Made by a program: the position numbers and the translations under genes. A DNA stretch of 64,000 nucleotides, taken from NCBI RefSeq assembly GCF_003025035.1, contig NZ_PYJN01000022.1, positions 372,001 to 436,000 on the forward strand, written 5' to 3'. The notes beneath the pieces were generated by a model. It saw only the letters and a program-made list of their open reading frames with translations. It ran no database searches and was not told the DNA's origin. Below, piece by piece: positions 10,137 through 18,105 of the stretch; positions within the stretch are counted from its first letter, which is position 1, and each line of letters opens with the position of its first letter. Origin of the DNA: Rhizobium sp. SEMIA4064. Its GTDB lineage: Bacteria; Pseudomonadota; Alphaproteobacteria; Rhizobiales; Rhizobiaceae.

Positions 10137-10391
10137 ATGAAGAAAATTATCGTCGCGATCGCCCTTGTCGGAGCACTTGCTTCGTGCACGGCAACGGAAA
10201 AGGGGACAGCCATCGGCGCCGGAACCGGCGCGATCATAGGCGGCGTCGCCAGCAATAGCTGGGGCGGCGCCGCAATCGGCGCCGTCGCCGGTGGTGCCGT
10301 CGGCTACCTGATCGGCCGGTCCCAGGAGCGCCCAGGCTATTGCATCTATCGCGACCGCAACGGCCACCGCTATGAGGCTCGTTGCCGCTAA
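10137..10391 (+). CDS. Glycine-zipper lipoprotein (17 kDa/OsmB-like)
   Basis: 84 residues. The signal MKKIIVAIALVGALASC ends in a lipobox (LASC, Cys about 17). Then comes a glycine-zipper segment with GxxxG spacing (GTAIGAGTGAIIGG, GGAAIGAVAGGAVGYLIG), seen in outer-membrane lipoproteins of the OsmB / SlyB / 17-kDa antigen type, and a short basic C-terminus with two cysteines (YCIYRD, EARCR). GGGAG lies eight bases before the ATG. It follows the DUF3309 gene and precedes a stable hairpin. The likely location is the outer membrane or periplasm; function unknown. Confidence 0.85.
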   Translation: MKKIIVAIALVGALASCTATEKGTAIGAGTGAIIGGVASNSWGGAAIGAVAGGAVGYLIGRSQERPGYCIYRDRNGHRYEARCR

Positions 10392-10421
10392 GCGCTTACA
10401 CGCAAGGATCGATTTCCTTCA

Positions 10422-10454
10422 GCCCGATCATCAACGCTTCGTTGACGATCGGGC
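10422..10454 (+). terminator. Stem-loop after the lipoprotein gene
   Basis: GCCCGATC-A-TCAACG pairs with CGTTGA-C-GATCGGGC around CTT, a 14-bp stem with one mismatch. There is no real T-tract, so it may be a processing or stabilising hairpin rather than an intrinsic terminator. Confidence 0.5.
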
Positions 10455-10561
10455 ATGAACTTTATCTTTCGAAAATTTCGGGCCGATTTTCTTAAGACGA
10501 ACACTCACATCCACGCCGGTTTCGGGGGATCGCGTCAACGTTTTTTGAAAGGAACGGCACC

Positions 10562-10735
10562 ATGGCCGAATTCATCGCGAGCGCCGCGGCGCTCACACTT
10601 CTCGGCACCACATTTTATGTACTGGGTCATGCCGTACGAATGCGGGAGAAGGAAATGCGCCGCGTGGCCCTCGAGGCCGTCGTTTTGGAATTCAAACCCC
10701 GGCCGCAGCAGCCCAGGAATTCAAGCCGGCAATGA
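10562..10735 (+). CDS. Small hypothetical membrane-anchored protein
   Basis: 57 residues. MAEFIASAAALTLLGTTFYV starts a single hydrophobic helix, followed by a basic segment (RMREKEMRR) and a Pro/Arg/Gln end (KPRPQQPRNSSRQ). AAAGGA is nine bases before the ATG, and coding ends 46 bases before the phaB stop codon, convergent with it. The layout (TM helix, positive inside stretch) is that of a small inner-membrane peptide. I do not recognise the family. Confidence 0.55.
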   Translation: MAEFIASAAALTLLGTTFYVLGHAVRMREKEMRRVALEAVVLEFKPRPQQPRNSSRQ

Positions 10736-10780
10736 CTGCCGGGCATTCCCGGCAATCATCCGCCACGTCATTCCATCAGC

Positions 10781-11506
10781 TCAAACGAAGAACTGCCCGC
10801 CATTGGCGCTGATGGTCGATCCCGTAATGAAGCCGGCGTCGTCGCTGGCAAGGAAGACCGCGATGCGGGCGATTTCCTGGGGCTCGCCGAGACGACCAAC
10901 CGGGATCTGCGGGATAATGCGCTCGTTCAGCACCTTTTCCGGCACCGCAAGCACCATCTCCGTGCCGATATAGCCGGGGCAAATGGCGTTGACCGTAATG
11001 TTCTTGGCAGCACCTTCCTGTGCAAGCGCCTTGGTAAAGCCGAGATCGCCAGCCTTGGCGGCGGAATAATTCGCCTGACCCATCTGGCCTTTCTGACCGT
11101 TGATCGAGGAGATGTTGATCACACGGCCGAAGCTGCGATCGCGCATGCCCTGCCAAACATGATGGGTCATGTTGAACAGGCCGGTGAGGTTCGTATTGAT
11201 GACATCATGCCACTGCTGCGGCGTCATCTTGTGGAACATGGCGTCGCGGGTGATCCCGGCATTGTTGACGAGGATGTCGATCGGACCAAGCTCGTCCTGG
11301 ACCTTGGCGATGCCCGCACCGCAGGCTTCGTAGTCAGACACATCCCACTTGTGAACGGAAATGCCGGTCTCGTCCCGGAAAGCCTGCGCCTTCTCGTCAT
11401 TGCCGGCATAGGTTGCCGCAACCCGGTAGCCCGCATTGCGCAACGCAATCGAAATGGCCGCTCCAATACCGCGCGTACCGCCTGTCACCAACGCTACTCT
11501 GCTCAT
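10781..11506 (-). CDS. phaB: Acetoacetyl-CoA reductase PhaB
   Basis: 241 residues, the usual length for PhaB. The NAD(P) motif TGGTRGIG is at residues 8-15, the NNAGI motif lies near 85, and the SDR catalytic Ser...Tyr-xxx-Lys is in NISSINGQKG...NYSAAKAG (YSAAK). It reduces acetoacetyl-CoA to (R)-3-hydroxybutyryl-CoA with NADPH, the second step of polyhydroxybutyrate synthesis. GGGGAG precedes the ATG. It lies downstream of phaA in the same orientation with a 210-base gap containing inverted repeats, so it may be transcribed partly from its own start. Confidence 0.95.
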   Translation of the reverse strand: MSRVALVTGGTRGIGAAISIALRNAGYRVAATYAGNDEKAQAFRDETGISVHKWDVSDYEACGAGIAKVQDELGPIDILVNNAGITRDAMFHKMTPQQWHDVINTNLTGLFNMTHHVWQGMRDRSFGRVINISSINGQKGQMGQANYSAAKAGDLGFTKALAQEGAAKNITVNAICPGYIGTEMVLAVPEKVLNERIIPQIPVGRLGEPQEIARIAVFLASDDAGFITGSTISANGGQFFV

Positions 11507-11630
11507 AGTCCACTCCCCTCTGTTGTCGCCAAAACGGGATGAGCAATCTCGAATCGTTCATCCGTCGCTTGCCATTTATTTTAGAATGATCTTATTCACA
11601 ACCCTCGCGCGTTTGATATTCGAGCGAAGC

Positions 11631-11717
11631 GACCAGAGCGCTATGCCGCTCCGGTCTTTTGAATCAAGAGCATCCCTATCCGTTTGCAGGAAATTCCACC
11701 TGACAGCGGATGCTCTT
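11631..11717. repeat. Inverted repeats between phaA and phaB
   Basis: GACCAGAGCG (11631-11640) pairs with CGCTCCGGTC (11647-11656) with one mismatch. Then AAGAGCATCC (11666-11675) is inverted at GGATGCTCTT (11708-11717), overlapping the phaA stop. The second pair resembles small rhizobial palindromic intergenic elements. Confidence 0.45.
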
Positions 11718-12897
11718 AGAGCGCCTCGAAACACATGGCGACGCCCATGCCGCCGCCGATGCAGAGCGTTGCGAGGCCCTTCTTGGCGCCGCGACGCTTC
11801 ATTTCGAACAGCAGCGTGTTGAGGATGCGGGCGCCGGAGGCACCGATCGGATGGCCGATGGCGATGGCGCCGCCATTGACGTTGACAATCGACGTATCCC
11901 AGCCGAGATCCTTGTTGACGGCGCAGGCCTGCGCGGCAAATGCCTCATTGGCCTCGACGAGATCAAGATCGCCGACGGACCAGCCCGCCTTTTCCAAGGC
12001 CTTGCGCGAGGCCGGGATCGGGCCGCTGCCCATGATCTGCGGGTCGACGCCGGCGGTTGCCCAGGAGACGATGCGGGCCAGCGGCTGGATGCCGCGGCGC
12101 GAGGCTTCCGCCTCGGTCATGAGCACGGTAGCGGCCGCGCCGTCGTTGAGGCCCGACGCATTGCCGGCCGTCACCGTGCCTTCCTTGTCGAAGGCCGGGC
12201 GCAGCTTGGTCATGCCGTCCAGCGTCGCGCCGAGACGGATATACTCGTCGGCGTCGACGCTGACGTCGCCCTTGCGGCCCTTCACGATGAAAGGCACGAT
12301 CTCATCCTTGAAGCGGCCGGCAAGCTGGGCAGCCTCGGCCTTGTTCTGCGAGGAAACGGCGAACTGATCCTGGTCGTCGCGCGAAAGTTGCCACTGGCGG
12401 GCGATGTTTTCCGCCGTGATGCCCATGTGATAGCCGTAGAAGGCGTCCGTCAGACCATCCTTGATCATCGTGTCGATCATCTTCATGTCGCCCATCTTGG
12501 TGCCACCGCGAAGATGCGCGGCATGGGGAGCCATCGACATGGATTCCTGGCCGCCGGCGACGATGATCTTGGCATCGCCGGAAGCGATTTGCTGCATGCC
12601 GAGCGCAACGGCGCGCAAACCCGAACCGCAGAGCTGGTTGACGCTCCAGGCGGTCGCTTCCTGCGGGATGCCGGCTTTCATCGCAGCCTGGCGGGCCGGA
12701 TTCTGCCCTTCGCCAGCCTGCAGCACCTGGCCGAGGATCACCTCGTCGACTTCCCTGCCCTCGACACCAGCGCGCTCCAATGCGCCCTTGATCGCAGCTG
12801 CGCCGAGCTCATGAGCCGGAATGGTCGCAAAGGCGCCGTTGAAGGAACCGACAGCAGTGCGAGCTGCACTGGCGACGACGATAGATGGATTGCTCAT
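11716..12897 (-). CDS. phaA: Acetyl-CoA acetyltransferase (beta-ketothiolase) PhaA
   Basis: 393 residues, standard for thiolases. The acyl-carrying Cys is in NQLCGSGLRAV (about residue 88-98), and the C-terminal catalytic motifs NVNGGAIAIGHPIGASG and CIGGGMG carry the His and second Cys. It condenses two acetyl-CoA into acetoacetyl-CoA, the first step to PHB. I chose ATG 12897 (GAGGAGG seven bases upstream) over the longer frame to 12942. Transcribed toward phaB and divergent from phaR, with 238 bases between. Confidence 0.96.
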   Translation of the reverse strand: MSNPSIVVASAARTAVGSFNGAFATIPAHELGAAAIKGALERAGVEGREVDEVILGQVLQAGEGQNPARQAAMKAGIPQEATAWSVNQLCGSGLRAVALGMQQIASGDAKIIVAGGQESMSMAPHAAHLRGGTKMGDMKMIDTMIKDGLTDAFYGYHMGITAENIARQWQLSRDDQDQFAVSSQNKAEAAQLAGRFKDEIVPFIVKGRKGDVSVDADEYIRLGATLDGMTKLRPAFDKEGTVTAGNASGLNDGAAATVLMTEAEASRRGIQPLARIVSWATAGVDPQIMGSGPIPASRKALEKAGWSVGDLDLVEANEAFAAQACAVNKDLGWDTSIVNVNGGAIAIGHPIGASGARILNTLLFEMKRRGAKKGLATLCIGGGMGVAMCFEAL

Positions 12898-13135
12898 GGA
12901 AGCCTCCTCACAGGTTGAACATATATAAGTCGAAACTGTCAAAGCTTTGCGCCCGAGTCAAACGCCAAGAATTTCGATCTTGCAGATTTCATGAAGCCGT
13001 CATTGCCGGCAAAAAATCCAATTAATGGAAAGGGCTTGCCGCATTGCACAAAGCGATTGTCACCAAGCTTCTTTTGCGTCTACACTTAGCGGTGGAGGAG
13101 TTTCCATACAATCAGACGGGTCCAGGAGACTGATA

Positions 13136-13708
13136 ATGGCAAAGAATGAGGGCCAGATCGTAATCAAGAAATATGCCAATCGCCGCCTATACAATACTGG
13201 CACCAGCACATACGTGACGCTGGATGACCTGGCGGAGATGGTGAAGAAGGGAGAAGAATTTATCGTCCAGGATGCAAAAAGCGGCGAAGAAATCACGCAT
13301 TCGGTGCTGACGCAGATTATTTTCGAACAGGAATCGAAGACCGGAAATACGCTGTTGCCGATTTCATTCCTGAGGCAACTGATCACCTATTACGGCGATC
13401 AGATGCAGATGGTCGTACCGAGCTTCCTCGAACATTCCATGCGCGCCTTCACCGAGCAGCAGACGCAGATGCGCGAGCAGATCAACCGCGCCTTCGGCGA
13501 AACGCCGCTTGGCAAGAATCTGCAATTGCCGATCCAGATGGTCGAGGAACAGGTCCGTCGCAATACCGAAATGTTCCAGCAGGCCATGCAGATGTTCTCG
13601 CCCTTCATGAAGCCGCCGGCGAAAGAAAGCCGCAAGGCAGAGGCAAAAGACATCGACGAGCTGAAAGAGCAGCTCCGCGCGATGCAGAATAAGCTGGATA
13701 GTTTGTGA
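13136..13708 (+). CDS. phaR: Polyhydroxyalkanoate synthesis repressor PhaR
   Basis: 190 residues. The N-terminal PHB/PHA accumulation regulator DNA-binding domain is evident (IVIKKYANRRLYNTGTSTYV...), followed by the PhaR middle domain and a helical C-terminus ending LKEQLRAMQNKLDSL. PhaR binds DNA and PHB granules and represses phasin and other PHB genes until polymer forms. In rhizobia it also affects carbon flow and exopolysaccharide. ATG 13136 is preceded by AGGAG; the longer frame from 13025 lacks family sequence. Divergent from phaA, so the shared 238 bases likely hold both promoters and possibly a PhaR site. Confidence 0.93.
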   Translation: MAKNEGQIVIKKYANRRLYNTGTSTYVTLDDLAEMVKKGEEFIVQDAKSGEEITHSVLTQIIFEQESKTGNTLLPISFLRQLITYYGDQMQMVVPSFLEHSMRAFTEQQTQMREQINRAFGETPLGKNLQLPIQMVEEQVRRNTEMFQQAMQMFSPFMKPPAKESRKAEAKDIDELKEQLRAMQNKLDSL

Positions 13709-13715
13709 GTTCCTC

Positions 13716-13794
13716 CCCTCGCCCCAGCGGGGCGAGGGTGGCGCAACGCCTGCTCAATCATGCTCCGTATAACCTTCTCCCCGCCGGGGAGAAG
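13716..13794. repeat. RIME-like mosaic element after phaR
   Basis: Two hairpins: CCCTCGCCCC/GGGGCGAGGG (13716-13738) and CTTCTCCCC/GGGGAGAAG (13774-13794). They sit between convergent genes and may stop transcription from both. Similar arms recur at 2249, 28939 and 36531. Confidence 0.7.
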
Positions 13795-13804
13795 TCAAAA
13801 GCCC

Positions 13805-14212
13805 TTACAAGCCGATCGAAACATCCCGTCCCGCCGAGCGGATCGAAATCGTGAATCCGCCGATGACGTCGATGAAGGCAATCGTCATAAGGACGAAGAA
13901 AGTCTGCGTCGCCGCATCCTTGACCAGCAGGAATTCGACGAGATAGGCGATGAACACCAGCATCGACAGCATGTGATTGAGCAGTGAGCCCGAACCATTG
14001 CGCGTCGCCTTCAGGATTTCGAAGAACAGCATGATCAGCGCGATGACGATAAAGAGATCGCCGAGCTGCAGCGTCCATGTCGCGCTCGAAAGCATCGCGA
14101 GAGCAAGCATGACATCGTTAAGGGAAGCAATGCCGCCGGCGCCCATCAAACCCAGCATCGCCAGATTGTAGAGCACGAGGGGAACGATCATCAGCGGGAA
14201 GGCAACAATCAT
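13805..14212 (-). CDS. Hypothetical multipass membrane protein
   Basis: About 135 residues from ATG 14212 (MIVAFPLMIVPLVLYNLAML), or 154 from 14269. Four hydrophobic helices can be seen: 1-20, about 35-60 (LNDVMLALAMLSSATWTLQL), 62-75 (FIVIALIMLFFEILKA) and 85-125. One charged loop contains KATRNGSGS. It ends ISIRSAGRDVSIGL. The composition resembles conserved rhizobial inner-membrane proteins of unknown function; I cannot assign a family. No strong ribosome site distinguishes the starts. Convergent with phaR and followed on the same strand by the RIME-like element. Confidence 0.65.
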   Translation of the reverse strand: MIVAFPLMIVPLVLYNLAMLGLMGAGGIASLNDVMLALAMLSSATWTLQLGDLFIVIALIMLFFEILKATRNGSGSLLNHMLSMLVFIAYLVEFLLVKDAATQTFFVLMTIAFIDVIGGFTISIRSAGRDVSIGL

Positions 14213-14320
14213 AGTCGGGAAAATCTCTTCGAAATTGAAGTCGCCGCGAGTTTTAGCGCAAAGGCCCAAAAGTGCGAAGCGGTTTTCGGACGCAACCTGC
14301 TGGACGAAATGCGCAAACAG

Positions 14321-14349
14321 AAAAAGGCCGGCGAAACGCCAGCCTTTGA
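14321..14349 (-). terminator. rpmF terminator
   Basis: AAAGGC-C-GGCG pairs with CGCC-A-GCCTTT around AAA; on the minus strand the preceding AAAAA becomes a T-tract just after the stem, 28 bases past the rpmF stop. Confidence 0.75.
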
Positions 14350-14376
14350 ATCTCAGCCCTTACGGGAGCGCTTAAA

Positions 14377-14562
14377 TTATGCGCTTTCCTTCGGCGTCAG
14401 AACCTGACGGCCGCGATACATGCCGGTCTTCAGGTCGATATGATGCGGGCGACGCAGTTCGCCGGAGTTCTTGTCTTCGACATAGGTCGGAGCCTTCAGC
14501 GCATCAGCCGAGCGGCGCATACCGCGCTTGGACGGGCTCGTTTTTCTCTTCGGTACAGCCAT
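14377..14562 (-). CDS. rpmF: 50S ribosomal protein L32
   Basis: 61 residues. [20 protein letters not shown] is the characteristic bL32 N-terminus, followed by the family's Pro-rich/His segment [19 protein letters not shown]. The cysteines of zinc-binding L32 paralogues are absent, as in most alphaproteobacterial L32. ATG 14562 matches the family start; the longer frame is spurious. Single-gene unit with its own terminator, located next to mtgA and the PHB genes. Confidence 0.96.
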
Positions 14563-14741
14563 TCTCGTTACTCCACTTTGCGGACGAAACATATCAGCGG
14601 CCAGCCAGGCGGCCGAAACAGACATGGATCAATTTCGGAAATTGGGCGGGCTTATACATGGCTAAAGGGGCTTTGACCAGTCCCTTCCCGCATTTTTTGC
14701 CCGCACCGTCGGATTCAGCCGGATGGAAGCCGAATCACCGA

Positions 14742-15389
14742 TCAGGCTTCGTCCTCCGGCACGATCCACGGCTCCTCACGCGCCGCCTTTTCCCATTTCT
14801 GCCAGGCGGGCAGGGCTTTCATCGCAGCCATGTAGTCCAGCGTATCGGCAGCACTGACGAGATCATAAACCTCCAACCGATTGACGATCGGCGCGAACAT
14901 GGCGTCTGCGCCGGAGAAAGCGCCGAACAGGAAGGGGCCGCCGGAACGGGCGCGCATCTCGCGCCAGATCGTCTCGATCCGCGCCACATCCTCCATGACG
15001 CCTTCCGGCAGATCGAGCCGGCTGATGGGACGACGGATGTTCATCGGGCAGGCATTGCGCAGCGCCCGGAAGCCCGCCAGCATTTCCATGGAGATCGAAC
15101 GCGCCATCGCACGCGCCTGCCGCTCTCTGGGCCAGAGGCCGGCGTCAGGGAAAAGCTCGGCCGCATATTCGATAATGGCGAGTGATTCCCAGACCTTCAA
15201 GCCGTCATGAACCAGCAACGGCACCCTGCCCGTCGGCGAAACCTCGCGGATGCGCGGGTTGCCGGCCGGAAAATCGAAGGGGATCAGCACCTCTTCGAAA
15301 GCGATGCCGCAACCCTCCAAGGCGATCCACGGCCGAAACGACCAGGAGGAATAGTTCTTGTTTCCGATATAGAGGGTCAGCTTGTCCAT
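14742..15389 (-). CDS. Glutathione S-transferase family protein
   Basis: 215 residues. An N-terminal thioredoxin-like GST domain (LYIGNKNYSSWSFRPWIALE, then GRVPLLVHDGLKVWESLAIIEYAAE) with the S-x-x-W-S glutathione-site signature, and an all-helical C-terminal domain. The wording is like the bacterial GSTs related to maleylacetoacetate isomerase, but the substrate is unknown. AAGGA precedes ATG 15389. It is 12 bases downstream of the DUF1868 gene, so they are probably cotranscribed. Confidence 0.87.
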   Translation of the reverse strand: MDKLTLYIGNKNYSSWSFRPWIALEGCGIAFEEVLIPFDFPAGNPRIREVSPTGRVPLLVHDGLKVWESLAIIEYAAELFPDAGLWPRERQARAMARSISMEMLAGFRALRNACPMNIRRPISRLDLPEGVMEDVARIETIWREMRARSGGPFLFGAFSGADAMFAPIVNRLEVYDLVSAADTLDYMAAMKALPAWQKWEKAAREEPWIVPEDEA

Positions 15390-15401
15390 GGTTTGTCCTT
15401 C

Positions 15402-15986
15402 TTATTTTTGGAACTCGAACACCAGAAGTTCCTCGAAATGCTTCATGTCGTCGAAGGCGCAGAAGGCCGGCGGGCGCAGTTCGAGAACCGGCACTTCGGC
15501 GCGGACTTCGGCGGCAACCTTGTCCAGCATTGCCTGCCAGCCTGGCAGCGCCTCATCATCCAGCCGCTCGATGACATAGGCGAAGGTGATGTGGAACGGA
15601 TAGACGTCATGATCGGGGTGGCGATAGCCGAGAAGATCCGCAAGAGCGTTGCGCCACTCCCGTATCACCTTCCGATCCGTCTCGGTCGCACCATCCATCA
15701 AAAGGCCGCTCGGCCGCGCATGCGTCACCGCCACCTTGAAGGGATCGCGCATGGAAAAGGCCTTCAGGCGCTCGCCCATGATCTCGGTCATCTCGTCGAC
15801 CGGCGTATCCTGGGCAATATCCGCCGGCCAATAGGGCTGGTTGCGGCGGTATTCGATAATACCCTGAAACAGCGTCATATGCAGGCTGGAAATCGGCGTG
15901 AAGGTGAATTGCGAAGCTTCCGGCATGGCCAGAAATTGCTCGCGAGCAGCAACGAGGGCGCGCTGCGTTTCGGAGCCCTCCACCAC
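15402..15986 (-). CDS. DUF1868 2H-phosphoesterase-like protein, start codon unresolved
   Basis: The interval is the part from the first usable GTG (195 codons). It has two H-x-[ST/hydrophobic]-x motifs: HMTL (about residue 36) and HITF (about 132), the two histidine motifs of the 2'-5' RNA ligase/2H phosphoesterase fold; DUF1868 is the related family. The same frame stays open upstream to 16190 and translates to clearly family-like sequence (HPEPSIHLGTRFDLSGNFQY ... EPGNTIVCHVVEGS), but contains no ATG, GTG or TTG before the stop at 16191-16193. A CTG at 16146-16148, with AAGGGCGGG before it, or an upstream indel may explain this. The true product is therefore probably about 248 residues, 15402-16148, or the gene is damaged. 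Substrate unknown; cotranscribed with the GST. Confidence 0.7.
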   Translation of the reverse strand: MVEGSETQRALVAAREQFLAMPEASQFTFTPISSLHMTLFQGIIEYRRNQPYWPADIAQDTPVDEMTEIMGERLKAFSMRDPFKVAVTHARPSGLLMDGATETDRKVIREWRNALADLLGYRHPDHDVYPFHITFAYVIERLDDEALPGWQAMLDKVAAEVRAEVPVLELRPPAFCAFDDMKHFEELLVFEFQK

Positions 15987-16218
15987 ATGGCAGACGATCG
16001 TATTGCCCGGCTCATATTGGAAATTGCCCGAGAGATCAAAGCGCGTGCCGAGATGAATGGACGGTTCGGGATGACGGCTCTTGGAATATTGCAGCAGTTC
16101 GGGCGAAAAGACATCGAGCTCATGGGGCAGGTCCGATTTGGTTGGCAGATCACCCGCCCTTACGTCAGAAGCAAGAATGCCAGATGACGGTTAGCCGATC
16201 GAACGACAAGTTCTGATA

Positions 16219-16929
16219 TCAGTTATAAAGGCATTTGATGTACTCGCCGGAATTCTTCGCCCGCCGCTGGATCAGCGAGGCGAGCTGGCGCAGTCCGCGC
16301 CCCGGCTTGCTCGCCACCCGGTCGATCGGATTGGGCAGGGAAACGGCGAGAAGGGCGGCCTGACGAGCGTTCAACTTGGAGGCCGGCACTTTGAAGTGAT
16401 AGCGAGCCGCCGCCTCTATGCCATAAATGCCCGGCCCCCATTCGGCGATATTCAGATAGATTTCCATCATTCGTCGCTTCGACCAGACGAAGGATGAGGA
16501 AACGGCCAGCGGCAGTTCCAACGCCTTGCGCACGAAGGAGCGGCTGTTCCAGAGGAAAAGATTCTTCGAGGTCTGCATCGGGATGGTGCTGCCGCCCCGC
16601 GTGGCCTGGCCCCGCAGCGTATCCTGCACCAGCATGCGCATCTCGCCCCAGTCGACCCCGCCATGAAAACAGAACTGCCCGTCCTCGGAGACCATGACCG
16701 ACTGCACCAGCACCGGCGCTATCTCATCGAAGGAAACCCATCGGCGATCGTATCCCTGAAAGGTGACGGCATCGCGCAGCATCAGGGTCGAAATGGGGTG
16801 AATGAACGGCAGAACATAAAGGAGGATGAGCAGATAGGGCAGCAGCATCAAACCGACGACGACGAGAACAATGCGCTGCCAGAGCGGACGGGCCTTGAAC
16901 CGCGCAAGCCGGCCTGGGCTTTGCCGCAT
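16219..16929 (-). CDS. mtgA: Monofunctional peptidoglycan glycosyltransferase MtgA
   Basis: 236 residues. One N-terminal membrane helix (IVLVVVGLMLLPYLLILLYV) is followed by a GT51 domain: motif 1 VMVSEDGQFCFHGGVDW (catalytic Glu), motif 2 RGGSTIPMQTSKNLFL, and motif 3 RRMMEIYLNIAEWGPGIYGI. It polymerises lipid II into glycan strands at the inner-membrane periplasmic face, without a transpeptidase domain. I chose ATG 16929 with AGGAAG five bases before it over the much longer frame to 17382, which overlaps the divergent prenyl-synthase region. The stop falls in a run ending IKCLYN. Confidence 0.93.
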   Translation of the reverse strand: MRQSPGRLARFKARPLWQRIVLVVVGLMLLPYLLILLYVLPFIHPISTLMLRDAVTFQGYDRRWVSFDEIAPVLVQSVMVSEDGQFCFHGGVDWGEMRMLVQDTLRGQATRGGSTIPMQTSKNLFLWNSRSFVRKALELPLAVSSSFVWSKRRMMEIYLNIAEWGPGIYGIEAAARYHFKVPASKLNARQAALLAVSLPNPIDRVASKPGRGLRQLASLIQRRAKNSGEYIKCLYN

Positions 16930-17146
16930 CTCGGCTTCCTCATCGCTGTCAGTCGATATGTCCAATTGCTGAAGGCCCTCAGTCACTCCACCCCCCGAAC
17001 ATCCTTGCACGTCCGAGGAACACGCCAGGAATGTTCCAATTGTCATACCGTCTACACAGAGCGATGACCAGAGTGCGACGAGATTCCCACCTTGGCTGTT
17101 GACAATTCTCGTTGCCAGCAACACGCACTCATGCCAAACAGCGGCC

Positions 17147-18061
17147 ATGGACAGCACCAACTCCTCCTTCGAACATCGCCTCAGGGACAATGCCGGCAAG
17201 GTCGAGGCTATCCTGAGCCAGCTACTTGCCGATGCTTGCCTGAGCGGCGAAATCACTCGCCCCACCCGCCTGCTCGAAGCGATGCGCCATGGTGTGCTGA
17301 ATGGTGGCAAGCGGCTGAGACCGTTTCTCGTGATGGAGACTGCCGCACTTCTCGGTGGTAACGACGACGCAGCACTCCGCATCGGCGCGGCGCTCGAATG
17401 TGTGCACTGTTATTCGCTGGTGCATGACGACCTGCCGGCCATGGATGACGACGACCTGCGCCGCGGCCAGCCGACCGTGCATATCGCCTTCGACTATGCG
17501 ACAGCGATCCTCGCCGGCGACAGCCTGCTGACCTACGCTTTCGATATCATCGCCGCACCGGAAACCGACCTGCCATCGAACCGAAAGATCGAACTCGTGC
17601 TGGCGCTGTCGCGCGCCGCCGGCATTGGCGGCATGGCCGGCGGCCAGACCCTTGATCTCGCTGCCGAAAAAGAGGCTCCCGATGAGCGCGGCATCACCAT
17701 GCTGCAAGCGATGAAGACTGGTGCGCTGATCCGCTTTGCCTGCGAAGCCGGCGCCATCATTGCCGGCGCCTCGGCTGAAAACCGTCAGCGGCTGCGAACC
17801 TTCGGCGAAAAGATCGGCCTCGCCTTCCAACTCGCCGACGATCTCCTCGACCTCACCGCCGATGCCGCCACCATGGGCAAGGCCACCGGCAAGGATGCCG
17901 GCCGCGGCAAAGGAACATTGGTGGCGCTGCACGGCCAGGCCTGGGCCGAAACCACGCTTGCCCGCCTGGTGACGGAAGCTGCGGAGCTGCTATCCCCTTA
18001 TGGAGAGAAGGCGACGTTGCTGATCGAGACGGCACGCTTCGTGGCGAGCCGCAGGAGCTGA
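17147..18061 (+). CDS. ispA: Farnesyl/geranyl diphosphate synthase family protein
   Basis: 304 residues. The first Asp-rich motif is in HDDLPAMDDDDLRRG (about residue 80-94), the second in QLADDLLDL (about 222-230), and the substrate Lys/Arg are in NGGKRLRPFL. Length and motif spacing fit the short-chain IspA group (FPP synthase), which makes C15 diphosphate from IPP and DMAPP/GPP for quinone, undecaprenyl and hopanoid pathways. ATG 17147 (MDSTNSSFEHRLRD) is chosen; the longer frame from 17099 has a short non-family leader. It is divergent from mtgA and ispG lies 3.5 kb away, so both isoprenoid genes are in the window. Gene symbol given by family, chain length not proven. Confidence 0.85.
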   Translation: MDSTNSSFEHRLRDNAGKVEAILSQLLADACLSGEITRPTRLLEAMRHGVLNGGKRLRPFLVMETAALLGGNDDAALRIGAALECVHCYSLVHDDLPAMDDDDLRRGQPTVHIAFDYATAILAGDSLLTYAFDIIAAPETDLPSNRKIELVLALSRAAGIGGMAGGQTLDLAAEKEAPDERGITMLQAMKTGALIRFACEAGAIIAGASAENRQRLRTFGEKIGLAFQLADDLLDLTADAATMGKATGKDAGRGKGTLVALHGQAWAETTLARLVTEAAELLSPYGEKATLLIETARFVASRRS

Positions 18062-18105
18062 AATTTTCGTGCCGAGAGCACGGGTGGACGAGCGAAGTTG
18101 TCGTG

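Noticed and set aside
16930..17382. N-terminal extension of mtgA
   Set aside because: Not family-like and overlaps the divergent prenyl-synthase region; ATG 16929 has a good ribosome site.
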